From: JANRKB01 sp033763695
GTDB lineage: Bacteria; Planctomycetota; Phycisphaerae; Phycisphaerales; UBA1924
DNA length: 64,000 nt
Assembly (NCBI GenBank): GCA_033763695.1
Contig: JANRKB010000027.1
Span: 1-64,000 of the forward strand
Reading direction: 5' to 3'
Part shown: positions 13,034 through 21,491 of the stretch, piece after piece
Layout: the number at the start of each line of letters is the position of its first letter
How positions within the stretch are numbered: position 1 is the first letter of the stretch
The notes under the pieces: model-generated
Database searches by the model: none
Told to the model about the DNA's origin: nothing
What the model saw: the letters and a program-made list of their open reading frames with translations, nothing else
Position numbers and translations under genes: made by a program

Positions 13034-15679
13034 ATGAGCAGTCGCCCGCCGCCATCTGGAGATGACCTCACCGCCACCGTCTCACGTGGCGGGCCGTCGC
13101 CAGCGCGGCCCGCGAGCGACGAAGAGCGCGTCCGGCCGCTCAAGCCCGGCGACTTGGTGCTCCAGCGCTATCGCATCGTGTCCAAGCTGGGCTCGGGCGG
13201 CATGGGCGACGTCTATCGCGCGGACGACTTGACGCTTGGTTCTCCGGTGGCGTTGAAGTTCCTGCCCGACGCGCTCGCGACGCATCCGGGGCGGCTGGAG
13301 CGGTTTCGGGCGGAGGTGCGGGTTTCGCGGCAGGTGAGTCATCCGAACGTCTGTCGCGTTTTTGATATCGCCGAGGACACCGGGCGGGTGTTCCTGTCGA
13401 TGGAGTACATCGACGGCGAAGATCTCGCGTCGCTCTTGCGACGGATCGGTCGCCTGCCGCATGACAAGGCGGTGGAACTGGCGCGGCAGATCTGCTTCGG
13501 GCTGCACGCGGCGCACGACAAGGGCCTCGTGCATCGCGACATGAAGCCCGCGAACATCATGATCGACGGCCGCGGCAACGCCCGCGTGACGGACTTTGGT
13601 ATCTCGGGCATCGCCGAGGATCTGGTGGCGAAGGGCGATGTCGCGGCGGGTACGCCGGCGTATATGGCACCCGAGCAGCTCGCCGGGCAGGATGTGAGCC
13701 GGCGCTCGGACATCTACTCGCTTGGGCTTGTTCTCTACGAGTTGTTCACGGGGCGGCCGGCGTATCAGGCCGAGTCGTTGGCGCAGTTGCGCGACCTGCG
13801 GCTGAGTTCATCGCGGCCGACCAGCCCGAGCGCGTTCGTCAAGGATCTTGATCCGGCGGTCGAGCGCGTCATTCTGCATTGCCTTGAGCCCGAAGCGAGC
13901 GATCGTCCGACGTCGGCAATCGCCGTGGCGGCGGCTCTGCCGGGCGGTGACCCGCTGGCGGCGGCACTCGCTGCGGGAGAGCTGCCGAGCCCCGAACTGG
14001 TCGCAGCGGCGGGGCCGTCGCTGGGGCTGCCCTTCAAGTGGGCAATCGCGGCGGTGGCGGCGTTCGTGGTGCTCATCGGCGCGATGTGGTTTGGGTATGA
14101 ACACGCGACGATCAACGGGTTGCGGCCTTTCCACGATTCGCCGGAGGTGATGCGTGCGAAGGCACGCGACATCTTGCATCAGTTGGGACGCGACACTGAG
14201 GGTGAGCATTGGGCCAGCGGCTTCGGATATCGGCGCGGGCTGAAGCGCGAGCTGCGGGCGGTGAAACTCTCGCCGCAGGAACAGCGAGAGTGGTTGCGGA
14301 CTGGCCCTGTTTCGCCGGTGTGGTTCTGGTATGCGAGCAGCAGCGAACCGCTGCGTACCAGCGCGATGAACGTGAACTATGTCATGTCGGTCGACGACCT
14401 CAACTTGATCGACGGCGCCACGGCGATGTTGATCATCGAGCCAAGCGGGCGGCTGCTGCAATACGCGCGGCACGTTGGCTACGACCGCAGCGATGAAAGC
14501 GACAAGCCCGTGGACTGGTCGCGGTTGTTCTCGCTTGCGGGCCTTGACATGAAGGACTTTGAGGCATCAAAGCCGCCGAGTTTCTCGGAAGTGTCCAGCG
14601 ATGCGATGTTCGGCTGGGTCGAGAACGCGGCCGCCGCGGGCGACAACCCGCTGGGGCGGCGCATCGTGACGGCGGCGAGCCTGACCGGACGACCCGTGTA
14701 CTTCCAGGTGACATGGCCCTACAGCCTCAAACCGCCGGACTCGCTACCGAGTCGTCCGTGGTACATGGATGCGGCCGATGTCTCGATGCAGGCGCTGCTG
14801 GGGATCAGCGCCGTCGGCGTGCTGGTGCTCGCGGCCTATCAGGTGCGCAAGGGGCGTGCGGACGTTCGCTCGGCGTTTCGCTTGGCGTTCGTCGTCTTCC
14901 TTCTGCACTGGCTGGGAGGCGTGTTCAGTGCTGAACGCTTCGTCAGCATCTTCGATAAGCAAGTGGTGATCAATCAGCTCGTGCCCGGTGCGCTCTATTC
15001 CGCCGCGTTCTTGTGGGTTTACTACCTGTCACTGGAGCCGGTGATGCGGCGTGCCCGCCCGCAGTTGATGGTGTCGTGGTCACGGGCGATGTCGGGGCGG
15101 TGGAACGACCCGCTGGTCGCTCGCGATGTCGTGTTGGGTGTGCTCGGCGGCACGCTGCTGTGCGTGTGTGCCTTGGGAGCCAAGGTGATCGACGGCGCAA
15201 TCGGCGGTCCGACGTCACTCGCGATCTCGCGACTGGAGCCATTCCGAAACGTCGTGTCGACGCTCGCACAGGCGGCGAGCACGATGCCAAACTCCATCAG
15301 CATCGCGCTGTTTCTCTGTGTGCTGCTCGCGCTGGCGACGCTTGTGCTCAAGCGGTCGTGGCTGGCGACCGGAGTTGTCTTTCTTGTGACAATGCTTTTC
15401 CCCGCGGCGTCAACAGAAACCCTCCTGGGGATCATTGTGTCCGGTCTTGGCGTCGCCGCGTCGACCGTGATCCTGGTGCGTGTCGGCGTGCTGGGGCTGG
15501 TGGTTGTCGCGTGCACGTTCTACATTCTCGATGTGCCGTACACCACGGACGTCAACGACTGGATGTTCCCGCAGACGCTGGTTTCGCCGCTGCTGATGGC
15601 GACGGTCATGGCGTGGGGTGTGGCGACGACGACGCGGCGAAGCGGTTCGACGCGCGTCGGTGCAGGGTCGAGAGCGTGA
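13034..15679 (+). CDS. Ser/Thr protein kinase fused to an extracytoplasmic domain and multi-pass membrane domain
   Basis: An 881-residue receptor-like kinase. The Hanks-type kinase domain (about 45-310) has the glycine loop LGSGGMGDVYRA, the Lys in VALKFLP, HRDMKPANIM (Asp near 170), DFGISG and GTPAYMAPEQ, so it should be active. A single membrane helix (about 336-358) leads to a roughly 220-residue segment that should lie outside the cytoplasm. From about 583 to the end there are 7-8 further hydrophobic helices. The start at 13034 is chosen because upstream codons overlap the preceding terminator. A TAAACT lies 10 bases before the start and no Shine-Dalgarno is seen. The signal sensed is unknown. 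Family members phosphorylate Ser/Thr in regulators. Confidence 0.85.
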   Translation: MSSRPPPSGDDLTATVSRGGPSPARPASDEERVRPLKPGDLVLQRYRIVSKLGSGGMGDVYRADDLTLGSPVALKFLPDALATHPGRLERFRAEVRVSRQVSHPNVCRVFDIAEDTGRVFLSMEYIDGEDLASLLRRIGRLPHDKAVELARQICFGLHAAHDKGLVHRDMKPANIMIDGRGNARVTDFGISGIAEDLVAKGDVAAGTPAYMAPEQLAGQDVSRRSDIYSLGLVLYELFTGRPAYQAESLAQLRDLRLSSSRPTSPSAFVKDLDPAVERVILHCLEPEASDRPTSAIAVAAALPGGDPLAAALAAGELPSPELVAAAGPSLGLPFKWAIAAVAAFVVLIGAMWFGYEHATINGLRPFHDSPEVMRAKARDILHQLGRDTEGEHWASGFGYRRGLKRELRAVKLSPQEQREWLRTGPVSPVWFWYASSSEPLRTSAMNVNYVMSVDDLNLIDGATAMLIIEPSGRLLQYARHVGYDRSDESDKPVDWSRLFSLAGLDMKDFEASKPPSFSEVSSDAMFGWVENAAAAGDNPLGRRIVTAASLTGRPVYFQVTWPYSLKPPDSLPSRPWYMDAADVSMQALLGISAVGVLVLAAYQVRKGRADVRSAFRLAFVVFLLHWLGGVFSAERFVSIFDKQVVINQLVPGALYSAAFLWVYYLSLEPVMRRARPQLMVSWSRAMSGRWNDPLVARDVVLGVLGGTLLCVCALGAKVIDGAIGGPTSLAISRLEPFRNVVSTLAQAASTMPNSISIALFLCVLLALATLVLKRSWLATGVVFLVTMLFPAASTETLLGIIVSGLGVAASTVILVRVGVLGLVVVACTFYILDVPYTTDVNDWMFPQTLVSPLLMATVMAWGVATTTRRSGSTRVGAGSRA

Positions 15680-15691
15680 GTCGATCCGCAA

Positions 15692-16381
15692 TCAGACCAT
15701 GGCGGCTCGGACTGCCCCTTCGGCGAGCAGATCGAGCGGGTCGTAGAGGCGCAGCGGCGTGGTTTCGGGTGTGACGACGAGCGGCACTTCGCTGCTGGCG
15801 AGAATCACGCCGTCGCAGCCGCGCGAGCCGAAGCGATTGACGATCTCGATCATCGCGGCGCGACTTTCGGGGCGGGCGTGCCCGTAGATGAGTTCGCCGA
15901 AGATGATCTCTTCGATGAGGTCTGCGTCGGCGGGCTCGGGCGCGTAGACGTGGATGCCGTGGAGGCCCAGAGGCGTCTGATAGGTTGAGGATTCGGTGAC
16001 GAGCTTGGTCCCGACGATGCCGACCTTCTTCTTGCCGTCGGCGATGATGGCCTTGGCGACCAGATCGGGCATGGTGACCCATGGCACGGGCGAGCCGACC
16101 TGAGCCATGTGAACCGCGTGGATGACGACGTTGTCGGGCGTGGTGACGAGTTGAGCCCCGCAGCGGGCGACGAGCTCAACCGAGCGACGAAGAAGCTGCG
16201 CGACGAGTTCCCAGTCCTGGCGGCGGAGGGCGTCGATGTAGAGCGCCAGCGGCTCGTTGTGGAGCGTGATGCGCGGGTGAGCGCTGGGCGGGAGCAGCCG
16301 CGACGCGTGGCGCGAAATCTGGCGATGGAACAACGCCGCGCCTTCGGGGCTGACACCCACAATGCCGATGTGCTTGGTCAC
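15692..16381 (-). CDS. Aspartate/glutamate racemase-superfamily protein lacking the usual catalytic cysteines
   Basis: A 229-residue protein with the superfamily layout: an N-terminal KHIGIVGVSPEGAALFHRQI, a middle KKKVGIVGTKLVTES and a last block CDGVILASSEVPLVV. Cofactor-independent racemases use one Cys in a PCNT-type motif and one in GCTE. Here the corresponding positions read TPDNV and ASSEV, giving Asp and Ser. Either the reaction differs (for example a lyase or decarboxylase-like member) or it is not a racemase. The GTG start at 16381 has AAAGGA upstream and begins the first beta strand. It is convergent with the kinase gene and divergent from hscB. Confidence 0.7.
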   Translation of the reverse strand: MTKHIGIVGVSPEGAALFHRQISRHASRLLPPSAHPRITLHNEPLALYIDALRRQDWELVAQLLRRSVELVARCGAQLVTTPDNVVIHAVHMAQVGSPVPWVTMPDLVAKAIIADGKKKVGIVGTKLVTESSTYQTPLGLHGIHVYAPEPADADLIEEIIFGELIYGHARPESRAAMIEIVNRFGSRGCDGVILASSEVPLVVTPETTPLRLYDPLDLLAEGAVRAAMV

Positions 16382-16542
16382 TCGTGTTCCTTTCCGGCGC
16401 GTCGAGGCACGGAACCCGGCGCCGCCGTGCGCCAAAGAATCCCCAGATCGTCAGTGGGTCGGGCGTCCGGGTCAAACCGGATGCTTGGGTGGTTGGGGCG
16501 ACCCGGAGACGCGAGGGCGCGGGAGGCCGCGGCGCAATCGCG

Positions 16543-16548
16543 TACGAT
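16543..16548 (+). promoter_or_regulatory. Candidate -10 element (TACGAT) of hscB
   Basis: TACGAT ends 8 bases before the hscB ATG; no Shine-Dalgarno or clear -35 is visible. It is consistent with a nearly leaderless transcript. Confidence 0.4.
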
Positions 16549-16556
16549 CTTGGCCG

Positions 16557-17135
16557 ATGGGCGAACACTCGATCAACTGCGATGGTCAAGGAGCGGCGGG
16601 CGGCGGCGCGGATGCGTTCGGCGTTCTGGGCCTCCCGCGCCGATTCGACATCGATTCGGCGGAACTGGATCGAGCGTATTTGCGTCGGGCGGCACAGGCG
16701 CACCCGGATGTGTCGGGGCTGAGTGATGAAGAGTCGCAGCGGCAGCAGGCGGCCCTGAACGATGCGCGAGCCGAACTGGCGGACGCAGAGCGGCGCGCGA
16801 ATCTGCTTTTGAGCCTGCTCGGCGGCCCGAGCAAGGAGCGGGACAAGACGCTGCCGCCGGGATTTTTGATGGAGATCATGGAGACGCGCGAGGAGATCGA
16901 AGCGGCCTTGGCGACGCGTGAGCCTGCGGCCCGGACGCGATGGACTGCGTGGGCTGCGGAGCAGCGAGCCGGGTACGTCGCACGGGTCACGCCGCTGTTC
17001 GCGCGGGCGAGCGCCGGAGATGCATCGACGCTTCCCGAGATCCGGCGCGAACTGAACGCGTGGCGGTACATTGAGCGGCTGGTCGAGCAGCTTGATCCGG
17101 CGTACGACCCGTCGAAGGCGGATTTTGAACGGTGA
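16557..17135 (+). CDS. hscB: J-domain co-chaperone HscB
   Basis: A 192-residue co-chaperone for iron-sulphur cluster transfer, stimulating an Hsp70-type ATPase. After a Gly-rich head, the J-domain starts FGVLGLPRRFDIDSAELDRA, the HscB rather than DnaJ version, with the HPD tripeptide at AHPDVSG. The C-terminal three-helix domain carries the HscB-like LPPGFLMEIMETREEIEAA. Length agrees with the family (about 170-200). No iscU, hscA or ferredoxin gene is adjacent, so it may serve the DnaK encoded at 3407, though that is an inference. The start has no Shine-Dalgarno; a TACGAT lies 8 bases upstream. Confidence 0.85.
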   Translation: MGEHSINCDGQGAAGGGADAFGVLGLPRRFDIDSAELDRAYLRRAAQAHPDVSGLSDEESQRQQAALNDARAELADAERRANLLLSLLGGPSKERDKTLPPGFLMEIMETREEIEAALATREPAARTRWTAWAAEQRAGYVARVTPLFARASAGDASTLPEIRRELNAWRYIERLVEQLDPAYDPSKADFER

Positions 17136-17223
17136 TTCGCAGGCGCGTGCGGCCCGAGCCGATATGGAGCGACGACGGCGTCGATGTTGGGGCGATGGCG
17201 ACGCATAGGTCGCTGCATGACGG

Positions 17224-18522
17224 ATGAACGCTGAGTACCTTCCATTCCTGATCCTGCTTCCGCTGATGCTGGTGGTGATCGCCGCATTGAGCGCGGCGGA
17301 AGCGACGTTCTTTGGCCTGACGGGCGGCGATCGTTTGCGGCTGCGCCGTCAAAGCCCGCGGGCGTTTGCGTCGCTGACGGTGCTGCTTGCCTCGCCGCGC
17401 CGCTTGCTGGTTGCGAACCTTTTGTACATCACTCTCACGGTTGTGGCGTACTTCACCGTCGCGGACATCCTGATCGAGCGCGTCGAGCACCAGACGGCGA
17501 AGATCGCGCTCAAGATCGCGACGTTCTTTGCAATCATCCTGTTCTCGGAACTGCTGCCGAAGGTGCTCGCGTTTGGGCATCGCGTGACGTTTGCGCGGCT
17601 GCTCGCGCCGATCATGGAAGGGGCCATGCGGCTGGCGTGGCCGGTGGTGGCGTTTCTCGACGTCGCGCTGATCGCGCCGCTGTCGCGACTGCTGCGCCCG
17701 GCGGGCGCGGGTGAGAGCCAGCCGGTCTCCGCAGAGGAGCTCGACGCGGTGCTCGAGATCGGTTCGCGGCGCGGCGTGCTCGACCTGGACGAGCAGCGGT
17801 TGCTCGCGGCGGTCGTGCGGCTCGGCGATCTCCGCATCAGAGAGATCATGGTGCCGCGGGTTGATATCACGTGGGTTTCGCCCGCGGCGTCGGCGTCACA
17901 GGTGGCGACGCTCGTGCGCGAGAGTGGGCACACCAAGCTGCCGGTGTGCGTCGGAGGGCTCGACGGGCGCGTGATCGGCCTGCTGAACGCCAAGAGCTTT
18001 CTCGCGTCGGCTTCACGCGATTCGACGACGCAGTTGTCGCGGTTTGTAACCGAGCTGCGCTATGTGCCCGAGCGTGCGCGGTTGAGCAACCTGCTTGACC
18101 ACTTCCGCGCGACGCAGTCGCACGTTGCATTGTGCGTGGACGAAGTCGGGCAGATCACGGGTGTTGTTGAAATCGAAGACGTGGTCAACGAACTGCTCGC
18201 GTCCGCGGCAGAACGCGACACCGAATCCGACGAAGCGGTGCGTCAGGTCGGGCCGGGCGAATGGCTCGCGCCGGGGCGGCTGAGCGTCCGCGATTGGGCG
18301 GGCCTGTTCGGGCGCGGCGAGCTTGAGCGGGCGGTGGCAAACGGGCGTGTCGCAACGATCGCAGGCCTCTTGATGTCGCGGCTCGGACGTCTGCCGCGCG
18401 TCGGTGATGAGGTACGCGTGCGCAACGTGCTTCTGCGCGTGGAGGCGATGGAGGGGCGGATCATCCAGAGCGTGCGGCTGCGGGTCGATGGGCCGGGCGC
18501 GCCGAAGGAGCGTGCCGCATGA
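17224..18522 (+). CDS. CNNM/CBS-domain membrane transporter (CorC/HlyC type)
   Basis: A 432-residue member of the CNNM family, linked to divalent cation (Mg2+) transport. The N-terminal CNNM membrane domain (about 1-170) includes LLPLMLVVIAALSAAEATFFG and ATFFAIILFSELLPKVLAF with its conserved acidic/Pro site. Two CBS domains follow (about 200-320; EIMVPRVDITWV and CVDEVGQITGVVEIEDVVNE), then a CorC/HlyC-type C-terminal domain with GRVATIAGLLMSRLGRLPRV-G. Its stop overlaps the start of the next gene (ATGA), so the two are translationally coupled and may form a hetero-oligomer. Confidence 0.88.
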   Translation: MNAEYLPFLILLPLMLVVIAALSAAEATFFGLTGGDRLRLRRQSPRAFASLTVLLASPRRLLVANLLYITLTVVAYFTVADILIERVEHQTAKIALKIATFFAIILFSELLPKVLAFGHRVTFARLLAPIMEGAMRLAWPVVAFLDVALIAPLSRLLRPAGAGESQPVSAEELDAVLEIGSRRGVLDLDEQRLLAAVVRLGDLRIREIMVPRVDITWVSPAASASQVATLVRESGHTKLPVCVGGLDGRVIGLLNAKSFLASASRDSTTQLSRFVTELRYVPERARLSNLLDHFRATQSHVALCVDEVGQITGVVEIEDVVNELLASAAERDTESDEAVRQVGPGEWLAPGRLSVRDWAGLFGRGELERAVANGRVATIAGLLMSRLGRLPRVGDEVRVRNVLLRVEAMEGRIIQSVRLRVDGPGAPKERAA

Positions 18523-19523
18523 ACCTCTCCGGCGCGTCTCTGGAGGTGATCGGTTGGTGGATCGTCGCCGTCATGGGCGTCGTGCTGTCGGCGATGGCGA
18601 GCGGCGTCGAGATCGGCTGCTATTCACTGAATCGCGTGCGTTTGGCTGTGTGGGCGGGGCGGCATCCGCCGGTGCAGTCGGCACGCGCGCTCCTCGGCGA
18701 GATCGAGCGTCCGGATCGGCTGCTGGCGACGCTTTTGGTCTGCAACATGATCGCCAACGATCTGGGCAGCGTCGCGACGCGAAACCTGCTGGAGGGCGCG
18801 GGCTTCACGCACGCCACGCAGGTGCTGTTCAACGTGCTGATCCTCGGTCCGGTGCTATTCGTCTTTGGCGAGGCGGTGCCGAAGGAACTCTTCCGCGTCG
18901 AGGCGGACCGGCTGACGTATTTGTTTGCGCGGCCACTGAAGTGGTTTCGCTGGGCACTCACGATCGTCGGCGTGCTGCCGCTGGTGGCGTGGTTTGGTCG
19001 CGTGACCGAGCGATTGAGCGGGCTGAGCGGCGATGAGAGCGCGCTTAGTGATCCGCGGCAGCGCATCGCCGAGTTGCTTCGCGAGGGCGGCACATCAGGC
19101 GTGCTGAGCGAGACGCAGCTCACGCTGGTTGATCGCGCGATGGCGCTGCGACGCACGAGCGTGGCGGATGAACTGGTGCCGTGGACAAAGGTGAAGCCGG
19201 TCTACAGCGATTGGGATCGGCCGCGGTTGCTCTTGGCGATGGCGGACGTGCCGCACTCGCGCGTGCCGGTGGTCGATCGCAAGGGCAAGGTCGTCGGCGT
19301 GCTGCGCCAGATCGACTTGCACACGCAGACGACGACGCCGGTGGCGAGTCTGCTGCGTCCTGTGACGCGTTTGGACCCGGGAATGAGCGTGTTTGACGCG
19401 CTCAAGCGCATGCGCGATGAAGGCTCGCGGCTCGCGGTCGTGGAGCGCGACGGCAAGCCCATCGGGCTGGTGACGCCGAAGGACCTCGTCGAGTCGCTGA
19501 CGGGTGAACTTGCGGATTGGTAA
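18519..19523 (+). CDS. Second CNNM/CBS-domain membrane protein
   Basis: A 334-residue paralogue of the preceding gene, starting 4 bases inside it. The CNNM domain (about 8-165) has VMGVVLSAMASGVEIGCYSL, LLATLLVCNMIANDLGS and VLFVFGEAVPKELFRVEAD. A CBS pair follows (about 205-330; VADELVPWTKVKPVYSDWDR, and SRLAVVERDGKPIGLVTPKD). It lacks the CorC/HlyC C-terminal domain present in the upstream paralogue, so the pair appears functionally asymmetric. Two adjacent unequal CNNM genes are common in planctomycetes and some other bacteria. It ends 18 bases before a convergent gene. Confidence 0.85.
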   Translation: MNLSGASLEVIGWWIVAVMGVVLSAMASGVEIGCYSLNRVRLAVWAGRHPPVQSARALLGEIERPDRLLATLLVCNMIANDLGSVATRNLLEGAGFTHATQVLFNVLILGPVLFVFGEAVPKELFRVEADRLTYLFARPLKWFRWALTIVGVLPLVAWFGRVTERLSGLSGDESALSDPRQRIAELLREGGTSGVLSETQLTLVDRAMALRRTSVADELVPWTKVKPVYSDWDRPRLLLAMADVPHSRVPVVDRKGKVVGVLRQIDLHTQTTTPVASLLRPVTRLDPGMSVFDALKRMRDEGSRLAVVERDGKPIGLVTPKDLVESLTGELADW

Positions 19524-19541
19524 GCGATGCACGCTTCTGCG

Positions 19542-20069
19542 TCAGGCCATCGTCCAGGCGATGAGGCCGCAGAGGATCGCCGCGCCCAAGAGCATTGAGC
19601 CGGCCCACCATGCCAAGAGCATGCGTGCGCCAGTGGACTCGGGCGCAGCGGGGCGGATGAGCGCAAGGCGTTCGTCGCGCGACACGACGAGCGGGTCATC
19701 GCCCTCACGCACAGCATCCTGAACGATCGCGATGACGAGGTTGGCGTCAAAATCACCCAGGCCGAGTTGGCGGGCGATCTTGAGAAGGTGGCGACGCTTG
19801 TCGGGGGCGAGGATCGCGGCACGACCGCCGTCGAGCTGGCGACTGACGTGTGCGGCGAAGACGGAGCGATGGTCATCGCCCGCAAGCTGCGTCGAACGAT
19901 TCTCGCGGGAGATGCGGCGTGCTGCCGCGGATGTGTCGAAGGCGTCGCGCGGCGGACGGACCATCGTCCCGCCAGCAGCAGCGCGAGCCGGGGAAGGCGC
20001 ACGCGGCGGCGAAACATCGTCCGGGCGGACGAGTCGCAGCGGGGTCTGGGCTGTCCGCGGCGCGGGCAT
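19542..20069 (-). CDS. Hypothetical protein with C-terminal membrane anchor
   Basis: About 175 residues. A Pro/Arg/Ala-rich and probably disordered N-terminal third is followed by a helical segment (about 75-140: SVFAAHVSRQLDGGRAAILA, then KRRHLLKIARQLGLGDFDAN and VIAIVQDAVREG), and one C-terminal transmembrane helix (MLLAWWAGSMLLGAAILCGL). The order suggests a tail-anchored protein facing the cytoplasm. I do not recognise the family. The start is uncertain: ATG at 20069 has CACAAT 6 bases upstream, and ATG at 20087 is an alternative. It diverges from the next gene, another small membrane protein. Confidence 0.55.
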   Translation of the reverse strand: MPAPRTAQTPLRLVRPDDVSPPRAPSPARAAAGGTMVRPPRDAFDTSAAARRISRENRSTQLAGDDHRSVFAAHVSRQLDGGRAAILAPDKRRHLLKIARQLGLGDFDANLVIAIVQDAVREGDDPLVVSRDERLALIRPAAPESTGARMLLAWWAGSMLLGAAILCGLIAWTMA

Positions 20070-20171
20070 GCCCAGATTGTGCCGCATTGGGCGGGACGAC
20101 GCCAGAGAATTTGCCCTCAGGCGGAAGGGATTTCGGCCGGCGGTCGATACACTCGACACGTTGTGCACAGG

Positions 20172-20747
20172 ATGTCGGCAGCGGGTGTGCCGGAGTGGGC
20201 GTCGGATGGAGTGTGGATTGCCGTGAATCAATCGACGACGATGGCGGCTGGGGAAGCGGCAGCGCTGGGGGTGGTGCGAACGTCCCTGAACGCCGAGGGC
20301 GTGCTGGCCAAGGCACGCGAGGCGTCGCGGCGCGGGCGGCTGCCAGGGTTCGAGGCGGGCGGCGACGGAGGCTTGTTCTCGGTCCTCGCGTTTGCCACGC
20401 CGTTTGATCGGCGGCTCGTGGCACACGTCGACGCCGGCGAGGGTGGGAGCGTGGTTCGCTTCGCGTTGCGGCTGCGGCCGCTGATGCCGCTGGTGTTCTT
20501 GGGTGTGACGCTGACGACGATCTGGCCGGGCGTGTGGATCACCGAGTCGATGCTCGAGAGTTACTTTCCCGGGTCCTGGATCGCGCGATACACGTGGTGG
20601 TGGTACATGCCGCTGACGGTGCTGCCCTTGCCGTGGGCGGGCTGGTCGATGTGGCGGAAGTCAGCCGCGGCGGCGCTGGCTTCGGCGCATGAGGCGATCG
20701 CGGCTCTCGCGAAGGAGCTGGGCGGGACGATCGAATCGGCGGGGTGA
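20172..20747 (+). CDS. Hypothetical two-helix membrane protein
   Basis: About 191 residues. A soluble N-terminal half (about 1-95) contains GGLFSVLAFATPFDRRLVAH, followed by two transmembrane segments near 105-125 (LMPLVFLGVTLTTIWPGVWI) and 145-165 (WWWYMPLTVLPLPWAGWSMW), with a short Trp/Tyr-rich loop between them, and a helical C-terminus ending in ELGGTIESAG. The family is not recognised. It starts 103 bases from the divergent tail-anchored protein and ends 16 bases before the next gene, so it is probably co-transcribed with it. A GTG at 20163 is an alternative start. Confidence 0.55.
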   Translation: MSAAGVPEWASDGVWIAVNQSTTMAAGEAAALGVVRTSLNAEGVLAKAREASRRGRLPGFEAGGDGGLFSVLAFATPFDRRLVAHVDAGEGGSVVRFALRLRPLMPLVFLGVTLTTIWPGVWITESMLESYFPGSWIARYTWWWYMPLTVLPLPWAGWSMWRKSAAAALASAHEAIAALAKELGGTIESAG

Positions 20748-20763
20748 GCGAGAGGGTGGCGCG

Positions 20764-21474
20764 GTGTGGCGACCAATCGAGATCGTTGAGCTGGCGCTGA
20801 ACGAGCTGCGTGCCCGCGCGGACGCGCTTGATGCCGAGGACGCGGTGCGCGGCATCGATGCGCTGGATGAACTCGAGATGCACGAACTGCTCGCGCACGG
20901 GCTGGCGGCCGGAGCATGGGGCGTCCTGCGCGAGCGAGGCTATCCCGCGTCGAGCGGGCGCAAGCTCAGCGACCGACAGCGGTGTGACTTTGTGCTCACG
21001 CCCGAGCCTGATCAGGAGCCCGAAGCGCAACAAAGCAAGGCGATGAAGAAAGTGGCCGCCCAGCCGGGGTTGTTCGACGCCCCGCGGCCGCGCCTTCGAT
21101 TGGTCGATCCGCGCGAGTGCTTCTGGCTTGAGGTGAAGGTGGTGGGGCAGTTTGAGTATGTGCAGGGCGTTCCGGGGCCAAACGGGTCGTGGGCGTCATC
21201 GCTCGTGCGCAGCCTCGCGGAAGACGTGCGGAAGTTGTCGGAAGAGCCGGGGATCGCGCACGGCGGGCTGCTGTTGATTCTGTTCACGAGCGAGCCGCAG
21301 GTGGCGACGCATGATGTTGCGCAGGCGCTGCACCGGTGTCTTGATCGCGGACTGCGCGTCTCAGGGATCGAGCGGGGCGCATTTGCGATCAGAGACCGGA
21401 TCGGCAACGCGTGCTGCTCGCTGACGCTCGCGAGCGTGTGGCGGAATGAGGAAGTTGACGCTGAGGCGGAGTGA
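20764..21474 (+). CDS. Hypothetical protein with a possible PD-(D/E)XK nuclease core
   Basis: A 236-residue soluble protein starting at GTG with GAGAGGG upstream. A helical N-terminus (MHELLAHGLAAGAWGVL) precedes a candidate restriction-endonuclease-like core: an Asp in RCDFVLTP, then a linker, then FWLEVKVVGQFE with ExK. A later strand, GGLLLILFTSEP, and a helix (DVAQALHRCLDRGL) fit the alpha/beta fold. The Asp/ExK spacing is unusually long because of a charged linker with EPDQEPEAQQSKAMKK. Nuclease activity is an inference from this motif only. It follows 20172-20747 by 16 bases and is convergent with uvrC, which might suggest a DNA-related role. Confidence 0.5.
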   Translation: MWRPIEIVELALNELRARADALDAEDAVRGIDALDELEMHELLAHGLAAGAWGVLRERGYPASSGRKLSDRQRCDFVLTPEPDQEPEAQQSKAMKKVAAQPGLFDAPRPRLRLVDPRECFWLEVKVVGQFEYVQGVPGPNGSWASSLVRSLAEDVRKLSEEPGIAHGGLLLILFTSEPQVATHDVAQALHRCLDRGLRVSGIERGAFAIRDRIGNACCSLTLASVWRNEEVDAEAE

Positions 21475-21491
21475 GCGGACGTGAGAGCGAT

